Assembly (NCBI GenBank): GCA_964030475.1
Contig: CAXIPT010000002.1
Coordinates: 15,702,162 to 15,766,161, forward strand
Reading direction: 5' to 3'
Source: Tethya wilhelma
Taxonomy: Eukaryota; Porifera; Demospongiae; Tethyida; Tethyidae
Length of the DNA stretch: 64,000 nucleotides
The translations under genes and the position numbers were made by a program. Below the pieces are notes generated by a model. It did not search any database, had not been told where the DNA came from, and saw only the letters and a program-made list of their open reading frames with translations. Position 1 is the first letter of the stretch. Each line of letters begins with the position of its first letter. Shown in pieces: positions 35,680-47,537 of this stretch.

Positions 35680-37181
35680 ATGGAAGGAAATTCAGTAAGA
35701 TTCAGTTCTCTAACCCATGGGAGTAGGATTGTTCTTTCTGAAGATGGTCTTGAAGCTAGAAAAGAAGGTCCTTATTACTACGACGGTACAGGTGTCTACA
35801 TGGCTACACCTCTCAGAGGCTCCTGTGAGATAGAACTGGAGGTGATGGAGACCTGTAGCAGTGGGTCACTGTTTGAGAACAAGGACTGCAAAGGAGACAT
35901 AGGTTCATTGGTGATAGGTATTGGTCAGTCCCCCAAAGGAAGTCACAAACACATTGATCTACCACACAAGATAGGTCGTGACTCAACAGGGCTGTGCTAC
36001 TGGTGCCGGAATAGAGTGTTCAACTGTCTTCTTGGTGGTGGTCATCTTGAAGCAGCTAATTTATGTGATAATGGTGTATCAATTTCCTACCCTGACCTTT
36101 TACTAATGCAAGGAGATGCTGTTGGGTTGAGGCTGAGAGAAAATGGTGACCTCTCGTTCATCATCAACCAAAAAGAGCTGGGAGTTGTAGCCACTGATGT
36201 CTATAGTGAAGACTATGATATTTATCCAGTTGTTAGTCTCAATGATAGCATTCGTGCAGTGAGGATTATTAGAGCAGGTAGGTCTTGATCTGTATGTAAT
36301 AATAACCATAATAGGTACAACATAAAATACCACTTCAGTATACCGGAATCAGCATATCTTTTTCATTTATATAGTGTTACAACCAAGTCAACTAAACAAG
36401 CCGGAATCAATTTCTCTAAACACTGTTGACTTTGGGTTTCATCCGGAGACTGGAATGAACATAGTGTTGTTTGAGGATGGACGCTTTGCTAGGAGAGTTA
36501 ATCCTTGTTATTTATCCACTAGTGCTCGTTCCTGCTTGGTGTATGGTGCCCTACCAGTCAACCATTGTAGCACCTGTGTGTTTGAAGTGGTAATTGCTGA
36601 GAGTGACCATGGTAGAGTGGCTCATGCCGGGAGTGTTGGCATAGGTGTGTTGAGGACACCATGTGGAAGTGAATTGAAATGGTCTGATCTACCAAGACAA
36701 TGCAAATCAAGTCGTCACCATTCTTGGGTTTGGTGTGAATTCAAAGTGAACAACTCGACGAGCTGTCAGTATTCTTTGGTGGGACTTAGTGCTCTGGAGG
36801 AAGGAGACAGAGTTGGCCTTCGAGTTTCATCCAATAGAGAGCTATCTCTCTTTGTCAATGATGTTGACCTGGGAGTTGCAGCTAGAGGAGTCCTTAGAGA
36901 AGGCTACAATGTCTACCCACTGGTGCATATTCATGGAAACTGCAATGCTATTAGGATCAATAGAGCAGGTACTACTACTGACCCAGAAACGTCTATGTCA
37001 TGTTTTTCTTTCCTGTACAGAAATTCATTGTGAGGTACCTGATCTGCAAGAATTATGTATGTTAAAGATTTTGAGTTGCATTGGATGGGAGTTAAGAGAC
37101 GTTCGCTGCCTACCATTGCCAAGAGGACTTGTGAAACAGATAGAGCAGCAGATAAAAACAATGATGGTTCTTGATGAGTGA
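35680..37181 (+). CDS. NHR-NHR-SOCS-box protein (complete)
   Basis: Three exons: 35680-36277 (ATG), 36375-36968 and 37021-37181 (TGA), all joined at phase 1. Exon 1 encodes the first NHR domain (FSSLTHGSRIVLSEDGLEAR...GVVATDVYSEDYDIYPVVS). Exon 2 encodes the second NHR domain. Exon 3 encodes a SOCS-box-like C-terminus: LQELCMLKIL, then LPLPRGLVKQIEQ, which resembles the BC-box and the LPLP cullin-box motif. The product of about 450 residues has no RING finger. By analogy with NEURL2 it is likely a cytosolic substrate adaptor for a cullin-5 elongin B/C ubiquitin ligase. One domain per exon suggests exon shuffling or duplication. A near-identical inverted copy lies at 29.8-31.15 kb. Confidence 0.85.
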
Positions 37182-37880
37182 TTCACAGGTTCTCCCATTG
37201 GGAGATATAGTGTCTATTCTGTGTGGTTCTCTGGGCCCATAAATGTTGATGCTGGGATCAAGTACCTTGAAGAATCTATATTATTTGAGAGGATATAGAC
37301 TATTATGTCTTGGTGAAGATTATACGCACATGTTATGTGAAAAAATTAATAGAGAGTCCAGTGCTTTTTACCATACCTTAGATAACAATCAATTTAATAT
37401 CTCCCGATTCCACTGCAGTCCCAGGACGAAACTTACACCATATAGTAAAGGAAGTTCTCAAACAAACATAAAAAAATTTAAGAATCCTTTTTTCCGAATC
37501 ACAAATTTTTAATTAAATAATGTTAGCATTTAATCTTAATTAATTCAATTAATTTAATCAAGCATATCACTGGAAAGCACAATTCGTATGCTTTCAGAAT
37601 ATTTCAGTCCCCCATTTCAAAACTGAAGCGTATTTGAGTTACAATAGATCAAAGTAAGCAGGTTGGTCAAAAATATGCAAAAATTTGGAAATTTTAGACA
37701 CTTGTAACAGAGAAGCCACACAAGTTTGAGGGCTATAATTCTATTTCAGTAAATCACCTAAGGTACGGTACCTGTTCACCAAGTTTCAGCAAAATCCATG
37801 ACAGTCATGCAATTTGTGTGTTGATTTGACACGGAATGACCCTTATATCATTCTGCGTTTCAACTTTGTGTCTCCTTCAG

Positions 37881-38005
37881 GAAGGTGGCAGTGGCCATTA
37901 TCAAGAGCTCTAAGTGGAAAGAAGCACTGAGAAACACCACCCAGTCACCTGACAGTGTGTGGGGGAAGATAACACCACTCAGAAAACTCATCAGGAAGAT
38001 GCCAA
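37881..38005 (+). pseudogene. TRPA-like linker exon (fragment)
   Basis: An exon after a CTCCTTCAG acceptor encodes KVAVAIIKSSKWKEALRN and TPLRKLIRKMP. The latter resembles the segment between the ankyrin repeats and S1 of TRPA channels. It follows the NHR gene just as a TRPA gene follows the minus-strand NHR copy. A MITE begins right after it and no further TRPA exon is seen. Confidence 0.4.
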
Positions 38006-38022
38006 GTACTAGTGACACAAGT

Positions 38023-38360
38023 AGTAGTGTAGGAATGGGCAGTGCAGTAAAAAGTATTGGAAGGTCTCAATTTCGGCACATGACTACTTCATTTTTATTC
38101 TTGATCCCTCAGATGGATATTCAGTGTTGTGTTGCAATGATGTGTACAATGGTACTGTAGCTTATCATTGCATTGGTTCAAATTTCTACTATATAGCTTA
38201 TCACTTGGCTCAGCAATGAAGTAAACTATAAGAGACAGGTATATAATTTAAACTGGACTGCCGGCCAAGAGTTGAGCATAAAATGAAGTAATCATGTGCC
38301 AAAATTGAGACCATGCCTTGTTCCAATACTTTTTACCGCACTGCCCATACCTACACTACT
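38023..38360. mobile_element. MITE with long inverted repeats
   Basis: The left arm, AGTAGTGTAGGAATGGGCAG onward, pairs over about 75 bp with the right arm ending in CCTACACTACT. The same element occurs at 56607-57012. A right-end fragment is at 31152, directly after an N. Confidence 0.85.
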
Positions 38361-38362
38361 TA

Positions 38363-39730
38363 CTTTCTTGAAATTTTGTTGCGGTGGGAAGTCTTTTATA
38401 GTACCTATTTCACCATCACTATCTCTATGCCACTGGTAAAATAGAAATTATTGTTTGTTGGTTTAGTCAGCATCCTCTTCCAGTAACTGTATATTCTTTT
38501 TGTTTGTTTGTTTGTTTGTTTGCAAATTGAAGTGCCCAGAAGGAGAGATCAAAGTATATACAAAGAAAAAAAGTCTTATATTTCAATTTGGTCCCTAGTG
38601 CTACACAGCGTTGTTCCCAAGCTCTCATTCTCAGGCCTTCCGAGGAATTCCCTGGTCCCCCAGGTCTTCGTGTAAATTATTTGAAGAAAATATTTGTGAG
38701 GGAAGAAGTTACATGTACATACTGATAGCTCAAGTCCTCACCACATCATGATGTGGTTGATCTGATTTATCATTTAATCAGTATTCGTGGTGGTGTGTTC
38801 ACATCTTTATGTACATAATTATGCACTCACTAACATAATGGGGCTAGTGCTATAGTGGTAGTACTTACAGCTGTCACATTCTGTCACCTGCTGGTCATTC
38901 ATGCTTATGACTTTTTTCACTGCTGAAAGGATTGCAAATTTTCCTCAGTGTTATCCAAAAATCTTTTACAGATCTTAGCGTCAATCAGGTTACTATTGGG
39001 CAGGTCTCCATGGGCCATCTTATAAACCTTGTTTGCTTATGCATGGTATGTTACAGAAGGTCCTATAGATGTGCTAAATGATGCAGTATCTACATGATTG
39101 TATCTGTTGCTGTTGTAGGCGATTTGTATTGCAATTGGTCCAATACCTGTGGGCAGCACCCTTCCATCTAGCAGCTTTCACCTACTTGGCCTATCAAGAA
39201 ATTGGTTGGAGTGCATTCTTAGCTACCGTGGGTTTCATGATTATCCTACAATTCCTTATACAGATGTTTATGGCAAGAGGATTTGCTTTCTCTCCTTTTA
39301 GGTTCAAATCTGTGAGTGACTGACAGTTGATATTTGTGTCATGAATGAGGTGATCCCTGGAATCAGAGCGATCAAGATCTATACCTAGGAGTATGCATTC
39401 AAAAGATTTGTGAGAAGGTGAAGTGTTTATAGCTATTATTATTTTCTGTTAAGCTTATTTGCCTTAGCTCTGTGCGTGGTGATGGTGATACAATTAAACT
39501 GCACAACTGTTACTGTAGTTTATAGCAGGTAAAAAAAAATGTTTTTCAATACAGGCTTGAGTCAACACTCACTTTCAAATCTGGAACACTTTGTACACTC
39601 TCAATTACCTTTTAGTTTGGCAAGGCTGTTCCCGTCATTTTGGTTGTTACTTTTTTGGGTTTTGACAGCTGGGTGACAACTGACACCAAAGAAGGTCTTT
39701 GTGATCCTGTCTGAGCAAAACAAGGTATGA
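38363..39730 (+). pseudogene. ABCC-type pseudogene unit, copy c
   Basis: The unit is colinear with copy a. The TM exon at 39119-39417 carries the same YLWAAPFHLAAFTYLAYQEI sequence, frame loss after VSD and the TAG in place of the Trp codon. A later piece near 39675-39725 reads LTPKKVFVILSEQNK, similar to the end of the second ABCC transmembrane block. It is non-functional. Confidence 0.65.
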
Positions 39731-39901
39731 CATGTACAGTTTGAAGATATAATTACACTAAGATTGGCAATACAAAATAAGTGTCTGGTAATACTTGATA
39801 TAAAGCTGTTGTGTAATGCATATTTTTTTACAGTTATAACTGCTTATAATCAAAGTTTTCTTCTGCTACACATGTATGTTATGCTACATATGATGTATCA
39901 G

Positions 39902-40774
39902 GTCATGAAGCTGATTGACCTCCTGGTTGCCCTCACCATATCAGAGACAGAGATGTACCCTCTCATCCAAGCCCATGTGTGGACCAACATCTGTGGAGAA
40001 CCTTCTCCTGATGCGGGTGTCCCTAACCCAGCCTCAGTGTCAGGGTTCCTCCATGCAGGTGAACTCCCAGTCTGCCTGTCATTAGTCCTCCTCTAATGCA
40101 TATGGGCACTGACTCCCTCGGCTCCCACACTGTGGTGAACCGCACCTCCTAAAGGTCGTGAGGTCATGCCAGCACTTGTATGAGGAGTGCAATTGGATCA
40201 AGAGATGGCACAGACTGGGCAGGAGGTAAGAGATATGGCTTGTTAAAGCCTGGCAATGATTGAATGAATGATTATCGAATGCATGTTCAACTTGCCCATG
40301 TTCAGTTTTCACCATTTCGACTGATTTGGTAAAAGATTGAATTCCCAACACAGGACCTCCTTCTACCACAACCCTGCTCTCCAAACCCATTCCTTCCTAA
40401 TGTTAGAGTGGCAACAGAGAAGGCCCCCACCCTACTAGTGACCAAGATCCTGAGAGTGCTGGAGAAGACAATGCTGAGGCACGAGTATGATGTGCTCCTT
40501 TTGGAAGCCATTGTCATCAGTCTTATTAAGATGGTATATACCACTGCTGGATGAAGTGTGTGAGGTAAGGAGTGCCTGAAAGTGATTTGACTAGTCGGTT
40601 TAGTGACTGAAGCACATGCATTGCACATAGTTTTAAAGTCCTAACAAAATGCTTTTTAATTGACGGGCAGGTTTGTCCGCCTTTTTACGCATGCATGTCA
40701 AAGTGACTCCAGACTACTACAAAGATGAACCTACACCACCTGCCACTACTAGTATTGTTGGCAATAGTCCATAG
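39902..40774 (+). pseudogene. Exons of an unidentified helical-repeat gene
   Basis: Exon-like pieces: 39902-40058 (VMKLIDLLVALTISETEMYP, LIQAHVWTNICGEP), about 40140-40228, 40366-40535 (PNPFLPNVRVATEKAPTLLV, LRVLEKTMLRHEYDVLLLEA) and about 40671-40774 ending in TAG. The pattern of amphipathic helices suggests HEAT or armadillo-type repeats. The parent gene is not recognised. They sit between ABCC pseudogene pieces and some joins lack a clear frame, so this is probably a remnant. Confidence 0.35.
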
Positions 40775-40880
40775 CTATTGTTGGGGCAGTCCTCCTAGAC
40801 TAGAGTTTTGTACTCCTTATACACTATACTAGTTTACTCTCCCAATGCTCCATCCATTACCAGGCTACTCTGAATGATTA

Positions 40881-41086
40881 ACGTATAGCGGGAAAGTTTT
40901 GTGTGGGTTAACTATCGTAGTTTTCATGGATGATGATCTATCCACGAAAATTTTTTTTGTGCGAGTTTCTCCGTAACGTACATATGTATGGACCTTGCAC
41001 AGCTCATCCACGAAAGTTAAACACAAAATCTTTGGTGAGAGACATCTACGAAGTTAGACACCGCAAAACTTTCCCGCTATACAGTA
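40881..41086. mobile_element. MITE of about 206 bp
   Basis: The left end, CGTATAGCGGGAAAGTTTTG, pairs with the right end around 41063-41086 (CAAAACTTTCCCGCTATACA). Internal segments repeat an inverted ATCCACGAAA motif. Confidence 0.75.
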
Positions 41087-41187
41087 TACTATTTCTTGAA
41101 TCTGATACCACATGTTGTAACCAGCTGAAAGTCACAAAGGAACATACACAATAGGTCTTAATATGAACAGGCTGGATTCCTGTTCAG

Positions 41188-41285
41188 TTGTACAGTGTGT
41201 TACAACTTGGATCCCTCTGACGAGCATTCAGACACCGAACTTTGGGATGCACTGGAACAAGTACAGTTGAAAGCAGTTGTGGAAG
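41188..41285 (+). pseudogene. ABCC nucleotide-binding-domain exon
   Basis: It encodes YNLDPSDEHSDTELWDALEQ and VQLKAVVE, the RxNLDPF.EHTDEELWKALE stretch before the signature motif in the second NBD of ABCC4-type transporters. It follows a TTCAG acceptor and precedes a GTATA donor. No Walker or signature exon accompanies it, so it is a fragment. Confidence 0.65.
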
Positions 41286-41353
41286 GTATATACGTCAGCT
41301 AGTTTCAGAGGTGTCTGAGGTAGGCAGGCAGCAACTTTAATATGGGTCAGAGA

Positions 41354-41445
41354 TAGCCTCGTACCCAGGCCTACCCCGTGCGGTTCAATTTGTACCACAA
41401 GTTTAAGAATTAAACGCAGGGGTATAAGGTCTGGGAACAAGGCTA
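41354..41445. repeat. Short palindromic repeat (copy 1)
   Basis: TAGCCTCGTACCCAGGCC pairs with GGTCTGGGAACAAGGCTA. Related copies are at 46791-46871 and 54110-54172, the latter two in paralogous introns of gene 3. Confidence 0.6.
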
Positions 41446-42175
41446 GGTCAGAGGCATAGTATAGTGTGTTATATAGTGTCATAATAGGAAGTGTTGTGAA
41501 AATTTGTCTGTAGCATACATGCACATTGTGTAAGTTGTTTTTTTTTGTATCGCATTCTCTTCCATAGTTTAAATTATTATTTATTCTCTTGGGTGGTTAG
41601 TTATAAAAGTATTTTGGCATTCAATCATAGTTATGTCATAATTACAACTTGATCAAGAAAAATTCAGCAGATGTTACATCTACTATTTTTCCATACAGAC
41701 TTGTGGAAGTATTTTATCATTTGTCATGACACTGACTAGTTCTTGTACTTTTTCATAACCAGTCTCTTTCTCAATCATATAGCACCAATTGAAATTAACC
41801 CCTAAACGTAGTTATTTTTCATTTTTCAGTTGGATGATAGCTTGAGCTGCTGTATAGAGGAGAGTTTGGACATCTTGATGTCATTTGAAAATTATAGTGG
41901 GGCAACCATTTGATGCTTCTCTGTGATGCTTGTTGGATTATATGACATAACCTGTTACAGCTTCCACCATTTACTCAGAGCAACCCATCGTTGCCAGGCT
42001 CTCTCATCCAGGTCTTCACAAGTCACTGACACCAGTGACAGGCCCACATAAAATATGCTATACATACCTACACTACAGAAGTTCTATCTTCTCTCATAGC
42101 TAGCCATTTTAGCTATGAAATCAAGATTTTGCTTGTTCCACGACAAAGTAGTCTGTGCTCTTTTAATCCACTGTC

Positions 42176-45100
42176 ATGGGCGGGGTTGATCGATCACGAC
42201 TTAGCAGCAGCAGCTCTAGCGCTGGCGCATTAGAGGTAAGTATGGCCTACCATGCATCAGACATTGACATGTACAATGGGAGTAAGGTTAACCGAGGCCC
42301 GGATGAGTATCATGGTATTGTAAAAATAGGCAAGACTAAACTTCTGAATTCAAGCCACGTGGTAAACTTTTTGCACATGCGCAGCTATTTTCGTTACATT
42401 ACGTGATCCGTAGAAACTTAAACGCGTTCACTATCTGGCTACGCTCATTTTGTGAATGTGCCAATTTCTGGAAGAAGCTATTATTGTATCATAAAAATCA
42501 GTTGCACTGATTTGGAAGGAAAGGTGAGTCAGTTATTATTTTGCTTTTGTTTATCTTCTTGTGAGGTGCAAGATTTTGAATTACCTATGTATAATCTACA
42601 CTGTCACTCTATGTCAGACAATGTGGCCAGAAGTTAAGTAGCTGCTGTTAGAATTTGATGGAAAATGCTGGGAATATAGCTACTATAATATGTGTACACA
42701 CCTACAGAACTTTATCTTTTTTATAGCCATTGCTATAATTTATAAATAGAATTTAATTTGCTGAGATTCACTTGGAAGAGTCAGCTGGTATATATTGATT
42801 GATAATTACTTGGTTTAGAGCTAAAATCAATTTTAGTCATATTTTTATTTCTTTCTTTTGTGGGTCTGATTACTGGGAAAGAGGCTAGACATATTGTCAT
42901 GTAGCTACTTACGTACATGTACATGTCACGTACGTACACGTACACGCGTAGCTAGCTAGGCGCGTGAAACATACTGCGCATGCGCATGCCCCATGTGCTA
43001 AATTTGTAAATTTTTTTGTACTTTTTCATGCAGTTAGTAAACTGCCTGATGAAGGCTTATGAATCAAATGATTTGTATTACGTATTTTGTAGTATAATAT
43101 TTATTCTTGTACCTACAATAATGTTATTGAAATCAATCAATGTGGAAGATACGTAAGCTAAAAGATGATAATCATTTATGTTTTTTTTTCACTGCAGAAT
43201 AATGGCTGTTATAAGCATTATAAGCTACATTGCAAAGTACTTTTGTTCAGCTCTGGCCCACAAATGCACAGTCACCATACCCAAGCATGGTGACATGTGC
43301 ATTTGGAAGAAGGCAGAGGTCAAGTGTCTACTGGAGCAGAGCAGTGACCTTTACCACAAACTCTATCAAGGTGACATGGATGCTGAGAAAGAAGCTCTTC
43401 CATGCAAAGGCTCCCTGAATCCTCTGACCACCCCCTCAGTACAACAAGAGTCATCAAGTGACTCTGAGTCTATTGACAGCCATCCTCAAGGTTAGTGATT
43501 GTAGCCTTGGTATATAATATAAGTGTCGCATGCACAGCTCATCTGTGAAAGTTTCCATTTAAATAAAGATAGATTCTATAATACTTTCCCACTAAAAATT
43601 ATAAAATAAATGATATGTGACATACACAAAATTAAAAAAGTTGATGAGAGTTCACCAGCTGAGGAGAAGTTGTCCTCCCCTGTCAGTGAGACAGAGACAG
43701 AGATGACCCCCACAGTACTACTAGAGTCAGCAAGTGACTCTGGGTCTAGTGATAACCTTGAAGTAGTCCACCAACCTCAAGGTAGCTAAGTGATTATAAC
43801 TATTCTGTTGTTCAAAGTACTTGTGTAAGACATAAAGATTATATTCCTGTAGGTGTAGAAATTGTTGAGAGTCCATCAGTTGAAGACAGACTGTCCTCTA
43901 GTGACAGTAATGGGACTATAGACAACCTTGAAATGGAGCACCCACCTCAATGTGAGTATAATTTACACTGTTAACCTATTCAATGTGGTTTGTTTTGTTG
44001 TTATTTTGTGTTCGTAATTTTTCAGCTACCTCTCCATTATTTTATTTTTTCCTAAATTTTATTGCAGCTGCTCCTCTGACACTCTCAAGCCAGTCTGTGG
44101 CTGGAATAGTTTCCTGTTCAATTCCAGCTGCACCCATATCTAGCTCCTCAACAGGTTTGGGTTCAGACGTTGTTTCACCAGTTGAGGAGAGATTGTCCAG
44201 TGAGAGAGAGACCACACCCACAGTACAACCAGAGGTACCAAGTGACTCCGAGTCTAGTCCCATGATACAACCAGAGGTACCAAGTGACTCCGAGTCTAGT
44301 CCCACAGTACAACCAGAGGTACCAAGTGACTCCGAGTCTAGTCCTATGGTACAACCAGAGGTACCAAGTGACTCTGAGTCTAGTCCCATGATACAACCAG
44401 AGGTACCAAGTGACTCCGAGTCTAGTCCCACAGTACAACCAAAAGTACCAAGTGACTCCGAGTCCAGTCCCATGGTACAACCAGAGATACCAAGTGACCA
44501 GTCTCCAGGTGGGCGATTGTAGCCTTTGTTAATGGTGCATATTTATGACCGTCTATATGAGTGTTGCACAGCTCATCTGAAACTTTCCCACTATTACAAT
44601 GATATGCATACACAATCATAATAATTATTATAGAAGTTGATGAGGGTTCATCAATTGAGGAGAGGAGTGAGACAGAGACAGCCTCGGAGACAACCCCCGC
44701 AGTACTACTAGAGTCAGCAAATCACTCTGGGTCTAGTGATAACCTTGAAGTAGTGCACCAACCTCAAGGTGAGTGATTATAACTATAAATACTGTTGTTT
44801 GAAGTCATTATGCTTGTGTAAGACATAAATATGATATTCCTGCAGGTGTAGAAATTGTTGAGAGTCCATCAGTTGAAGACAGACTGTCCTCTAGTGACAG
44901 TAATGGGTCTATAGACAACCTTGAAATGGAGCACCAACCTCAATGTGAGTATTCAGATTGTTGAAACAAGAAAACCCTACCATACATAAGAGCATGAGTG
45001 TTTTCCCAGTGTATATTTATGCTGGTGAATAATAAAGTTTTGAACACAGTGCCGCCAATTCAATTTAGTAATGTTTCTTTTTGTACCTTTCCCAGCATCC

Positions 45101-46547
45101 CTGACTCTCATTAGTCAGTCTGAGAATGAAGCAGAGCTTGAAGTGCAACCGGAGGAGGAAATGGAGCACCAAGACACACCTGAAGGTGGAATTGTGCTTG
45201 AAGTCAGCAATAGTCAGTCTAACAATGAAAGCACAACTATGCCAGTGGAGTTCACCATTCCCAGACCAAGCAGCTGTCCTCCATTCTCCCAGCTTCAAGG
45301 TGATGAACTCTCAATAAGGACTTTGTGCATGGTCACACATAACTGTTGAAAAATTCACAGTGTGTGCATTCTCAGTGCCACCTTATATATACTGTACATA
45401 AATATTTCAGTGTTTCACTGTCTTATTCCAGCTCCTTCTGCTAGTGAAACCTTTGGAGGTGTACCCATGGGGCCAAGGTCCAATAGCAACCCATGCTTCT
45501 ATTCTTCCTCCACTCAACTGCAAGGTATATAACTGTCAAACGCCTACGGTTTGTTATGCAGGATTGCTCATAGTGTATATGACATAAAATGTCATTGCAT
45601 GTACAGCAGTTCCAGTGCCTCAAACTCCACCACTTGTGACCATGACTGAAAACGAGTCATACTACTACCTACTTTTAAATGCCGATCCTCAAAGTGAGTT
45701 GTGTTCCTGTGATTGTGGCAATGAGTTATCTCGTGATAGTCAGCTATCTTTTTACATGTACATTCTATTTCTGAATCAGCACCCCCAGGTTCTCCACCTC
45801 CAGATGTTTACGAAGAGGAAGCACAAGAAACCGTTGTACCACGTGTACTAGTCCCTTACAATCAATTACAAGGTGAGTGTCATTACATCTATTATATTGA
45901 CCAAAAGTGATGCACATGTTGATGTATATCTCTTGTCAGCCTCCGAGAGCTTGTCCTCTGGAGAGCAGACACAGGGACATGCTATGGTAGACTGGTCCAT
46001 GGGACCTCAAGGACATATAGCTAGCAGTTGGCCTTCACTCTCTCCTGTCTACCAACAGCAAGGTAAGTCTAACATATCATGGCATATTATAGGTTGTGTA
46101 CAAGCTGGAATAAGCATTTTGAATTTTCTGTTTTGGTTTGTATCTCCAGTATACTCCAATGTGCCCATTAACCACCCAACCAATCCTCCACTCCAGGGTG
46201 AGTAAACATATCATGTGTGCAAGTGTTGCTTAAGCTCAGCCCCATCTCCCTTTTTTCATGATTTATCTCTAATCTCATGCAAATCTACTTTAGAGTCAAT
46301 GGGCCAAGAGAACTGGACCAACAGCTGTCCACAACTCTCTCCCTATCCTTACTACCAGCAGCAAGGTAAAATGAGGGTAGATTGTATTTTCAATTATTTG
46401 CAAGTATTTCTTTATTCATGGATGCATGTTGGTATCCGCTTGTTCTCTCTCTCTCAGTTTCTACTGTCCAATACTTTGCCTCTCCTCAAGGCTCATCCTT
46501 CCAGTACTACAGCTGCCCTCAAATGCTGCCTCTCAACCAGCTACAAG
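42176..46547 (+). CDS. Gene 3, copy 1: exon-cassette modular protein (3' cut)
   Basis: A possible first exon is 42176-42235 (MGGVDRSR, not frame-compatible with exon E1, so perhaps untranslated or alternative). E1 is 43198-43490 with ATG 43202. Later exons, nearly all phase 1 at both ends: A 43641-43781, B 43853-43951, C 44068-44508, A 44634-44768, B 44846-44944, D 45096-45299, E 45432-45524, F 45607-45693, G 45780-45872, H 45940-46062, I 46150-46197, J 46294-46364, K 46458-46547. Most exons end in a codon pair for Gln-Gly, such as PPQ, LQG or QQG. E1 has a short hydrophobic start (VISIISYIAKYF). The rest is acidic, Ser/Pro/Gln-rich and probably disordered. No known domain is found. The copy runs into the N at 46970 before the last three exons. 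Confidence 0.65.
44221..44499 (+). repeat. 42 bp coding repeat inside exon C
   Basis: Units of 42 bp encode VQPEVPSDSESSPM. This exon has six full units plus a terminal partial one. The paralogous C exons in copy 2 carry one, two, two and four. Confidence 0.9.
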
Positions 46548-46969
46548 GTGAGCTGACAATTAATCTGCCAGTGGCACTTGGTGGAGCACATATTCAGGTC
46601 TCCAATTCCCATAGTCTACATTATATATACTTTGCTGAATGTGTCAATTATAGTATCGTCTGTGTTTGGTCCCATTATACAACATTTGTAGTTTAGTTTT
46701 CTACAAGCTAGTGCATGCTAGTGGAACAATATTTTTTATTACTTATAGATCAATAGTTTTAACGTTCGTTAAACTGAAAGTGTACTTGAGTAGCCTCATT
46801 CCCTGGACCCAGGCCTTGTTTCTGCGTGTTTAATAACTAAACTGCATGGGGTAGGCCTCTGTGCGAGGCTAATACTTGAGTATGATTGGAAAATATTACT
46901 TCCACTACAGAAACATATCATGAAGTATAGTATTTTGAGCCAATATCGAACCTGAAAAATGTTAATAAT

Positions 46970-46970
46970 N
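46970..46970. other. Ambiguous base at a duplication boundary
   Basis: Copy 1 of gene 3 is homologous to copy 2 up to this base. Directly after it the sequence resumes at a point homologous to about 42711, so the join lies exactly between two copies. Confidence 0.7.
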
Positions 46971-47537
46971 ATCTTTTTTATAGCCGTTTTTAGCTATAAT
47001 AAATAAATTTGCTGAGATTCATTTGGAAGAGTCAGCTGGTATATATTGATCGATAATTACTTGGTTTAGGACTAAAATCAATTTTAGTCATATTTTTATT
47101 TCTTTCTTTTGTGGGTCTGACTACTGGGAAAGAGGCTAGACATATTGTCATGTAGCTACTTACGTACGTACATGTCACGTCGTTTGGGTACGTACACGCG
47201 TAGCTAGCTAGGCGCGTGAAACATACTGCGCATGCGCATGCGCCATGTGCTAAAATTTGTAAATTTTTTTGTACTGTTTCATGCAGTTACCTGATGAAGG
47301 CTTATGAATCAAATGTTTTGTATTACGTATTTTGTAGTATAATATTTATTCTTGTACCTACAAGAATGAATTGAAACCAATCAATGTGGAAGATATGTAA
47401 TTAAAAATCTGAAGTTAAGTCAAATGTACTCTTATCTCAGTTTGTAGGTTACCTATCTATGTAGATATGAAATACACAATTTGCAAGCTAAAAGATGATA
47501 ATTATTAATGGTTTTTTTGTTTTTTTTTCCACTGCAG

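Noticed and set aside
42901..42990. ACGT-rich palindromic stretch as a defined promoter
   Set aside because: It is duplicated with the whole block at 47158-47250 and no initiation element can be defined; it may be simple ACGT/TGCGCA repetition.
44221..44499. Regularly spaced direct repeats resembling an array
   Set aside because: Units are contiguous coding repeats without spacers in a spliced animal gene, so this is not a CRISPR array.
44042..44619. Minus-strand repeat frames opposite exon C of gene 3 (also near 48444, 49294, 50871 and 51595)
   Set aside because: They are shadows of the 42 bp coding repeat; splice sites and paralog conservation are on the plus strand.
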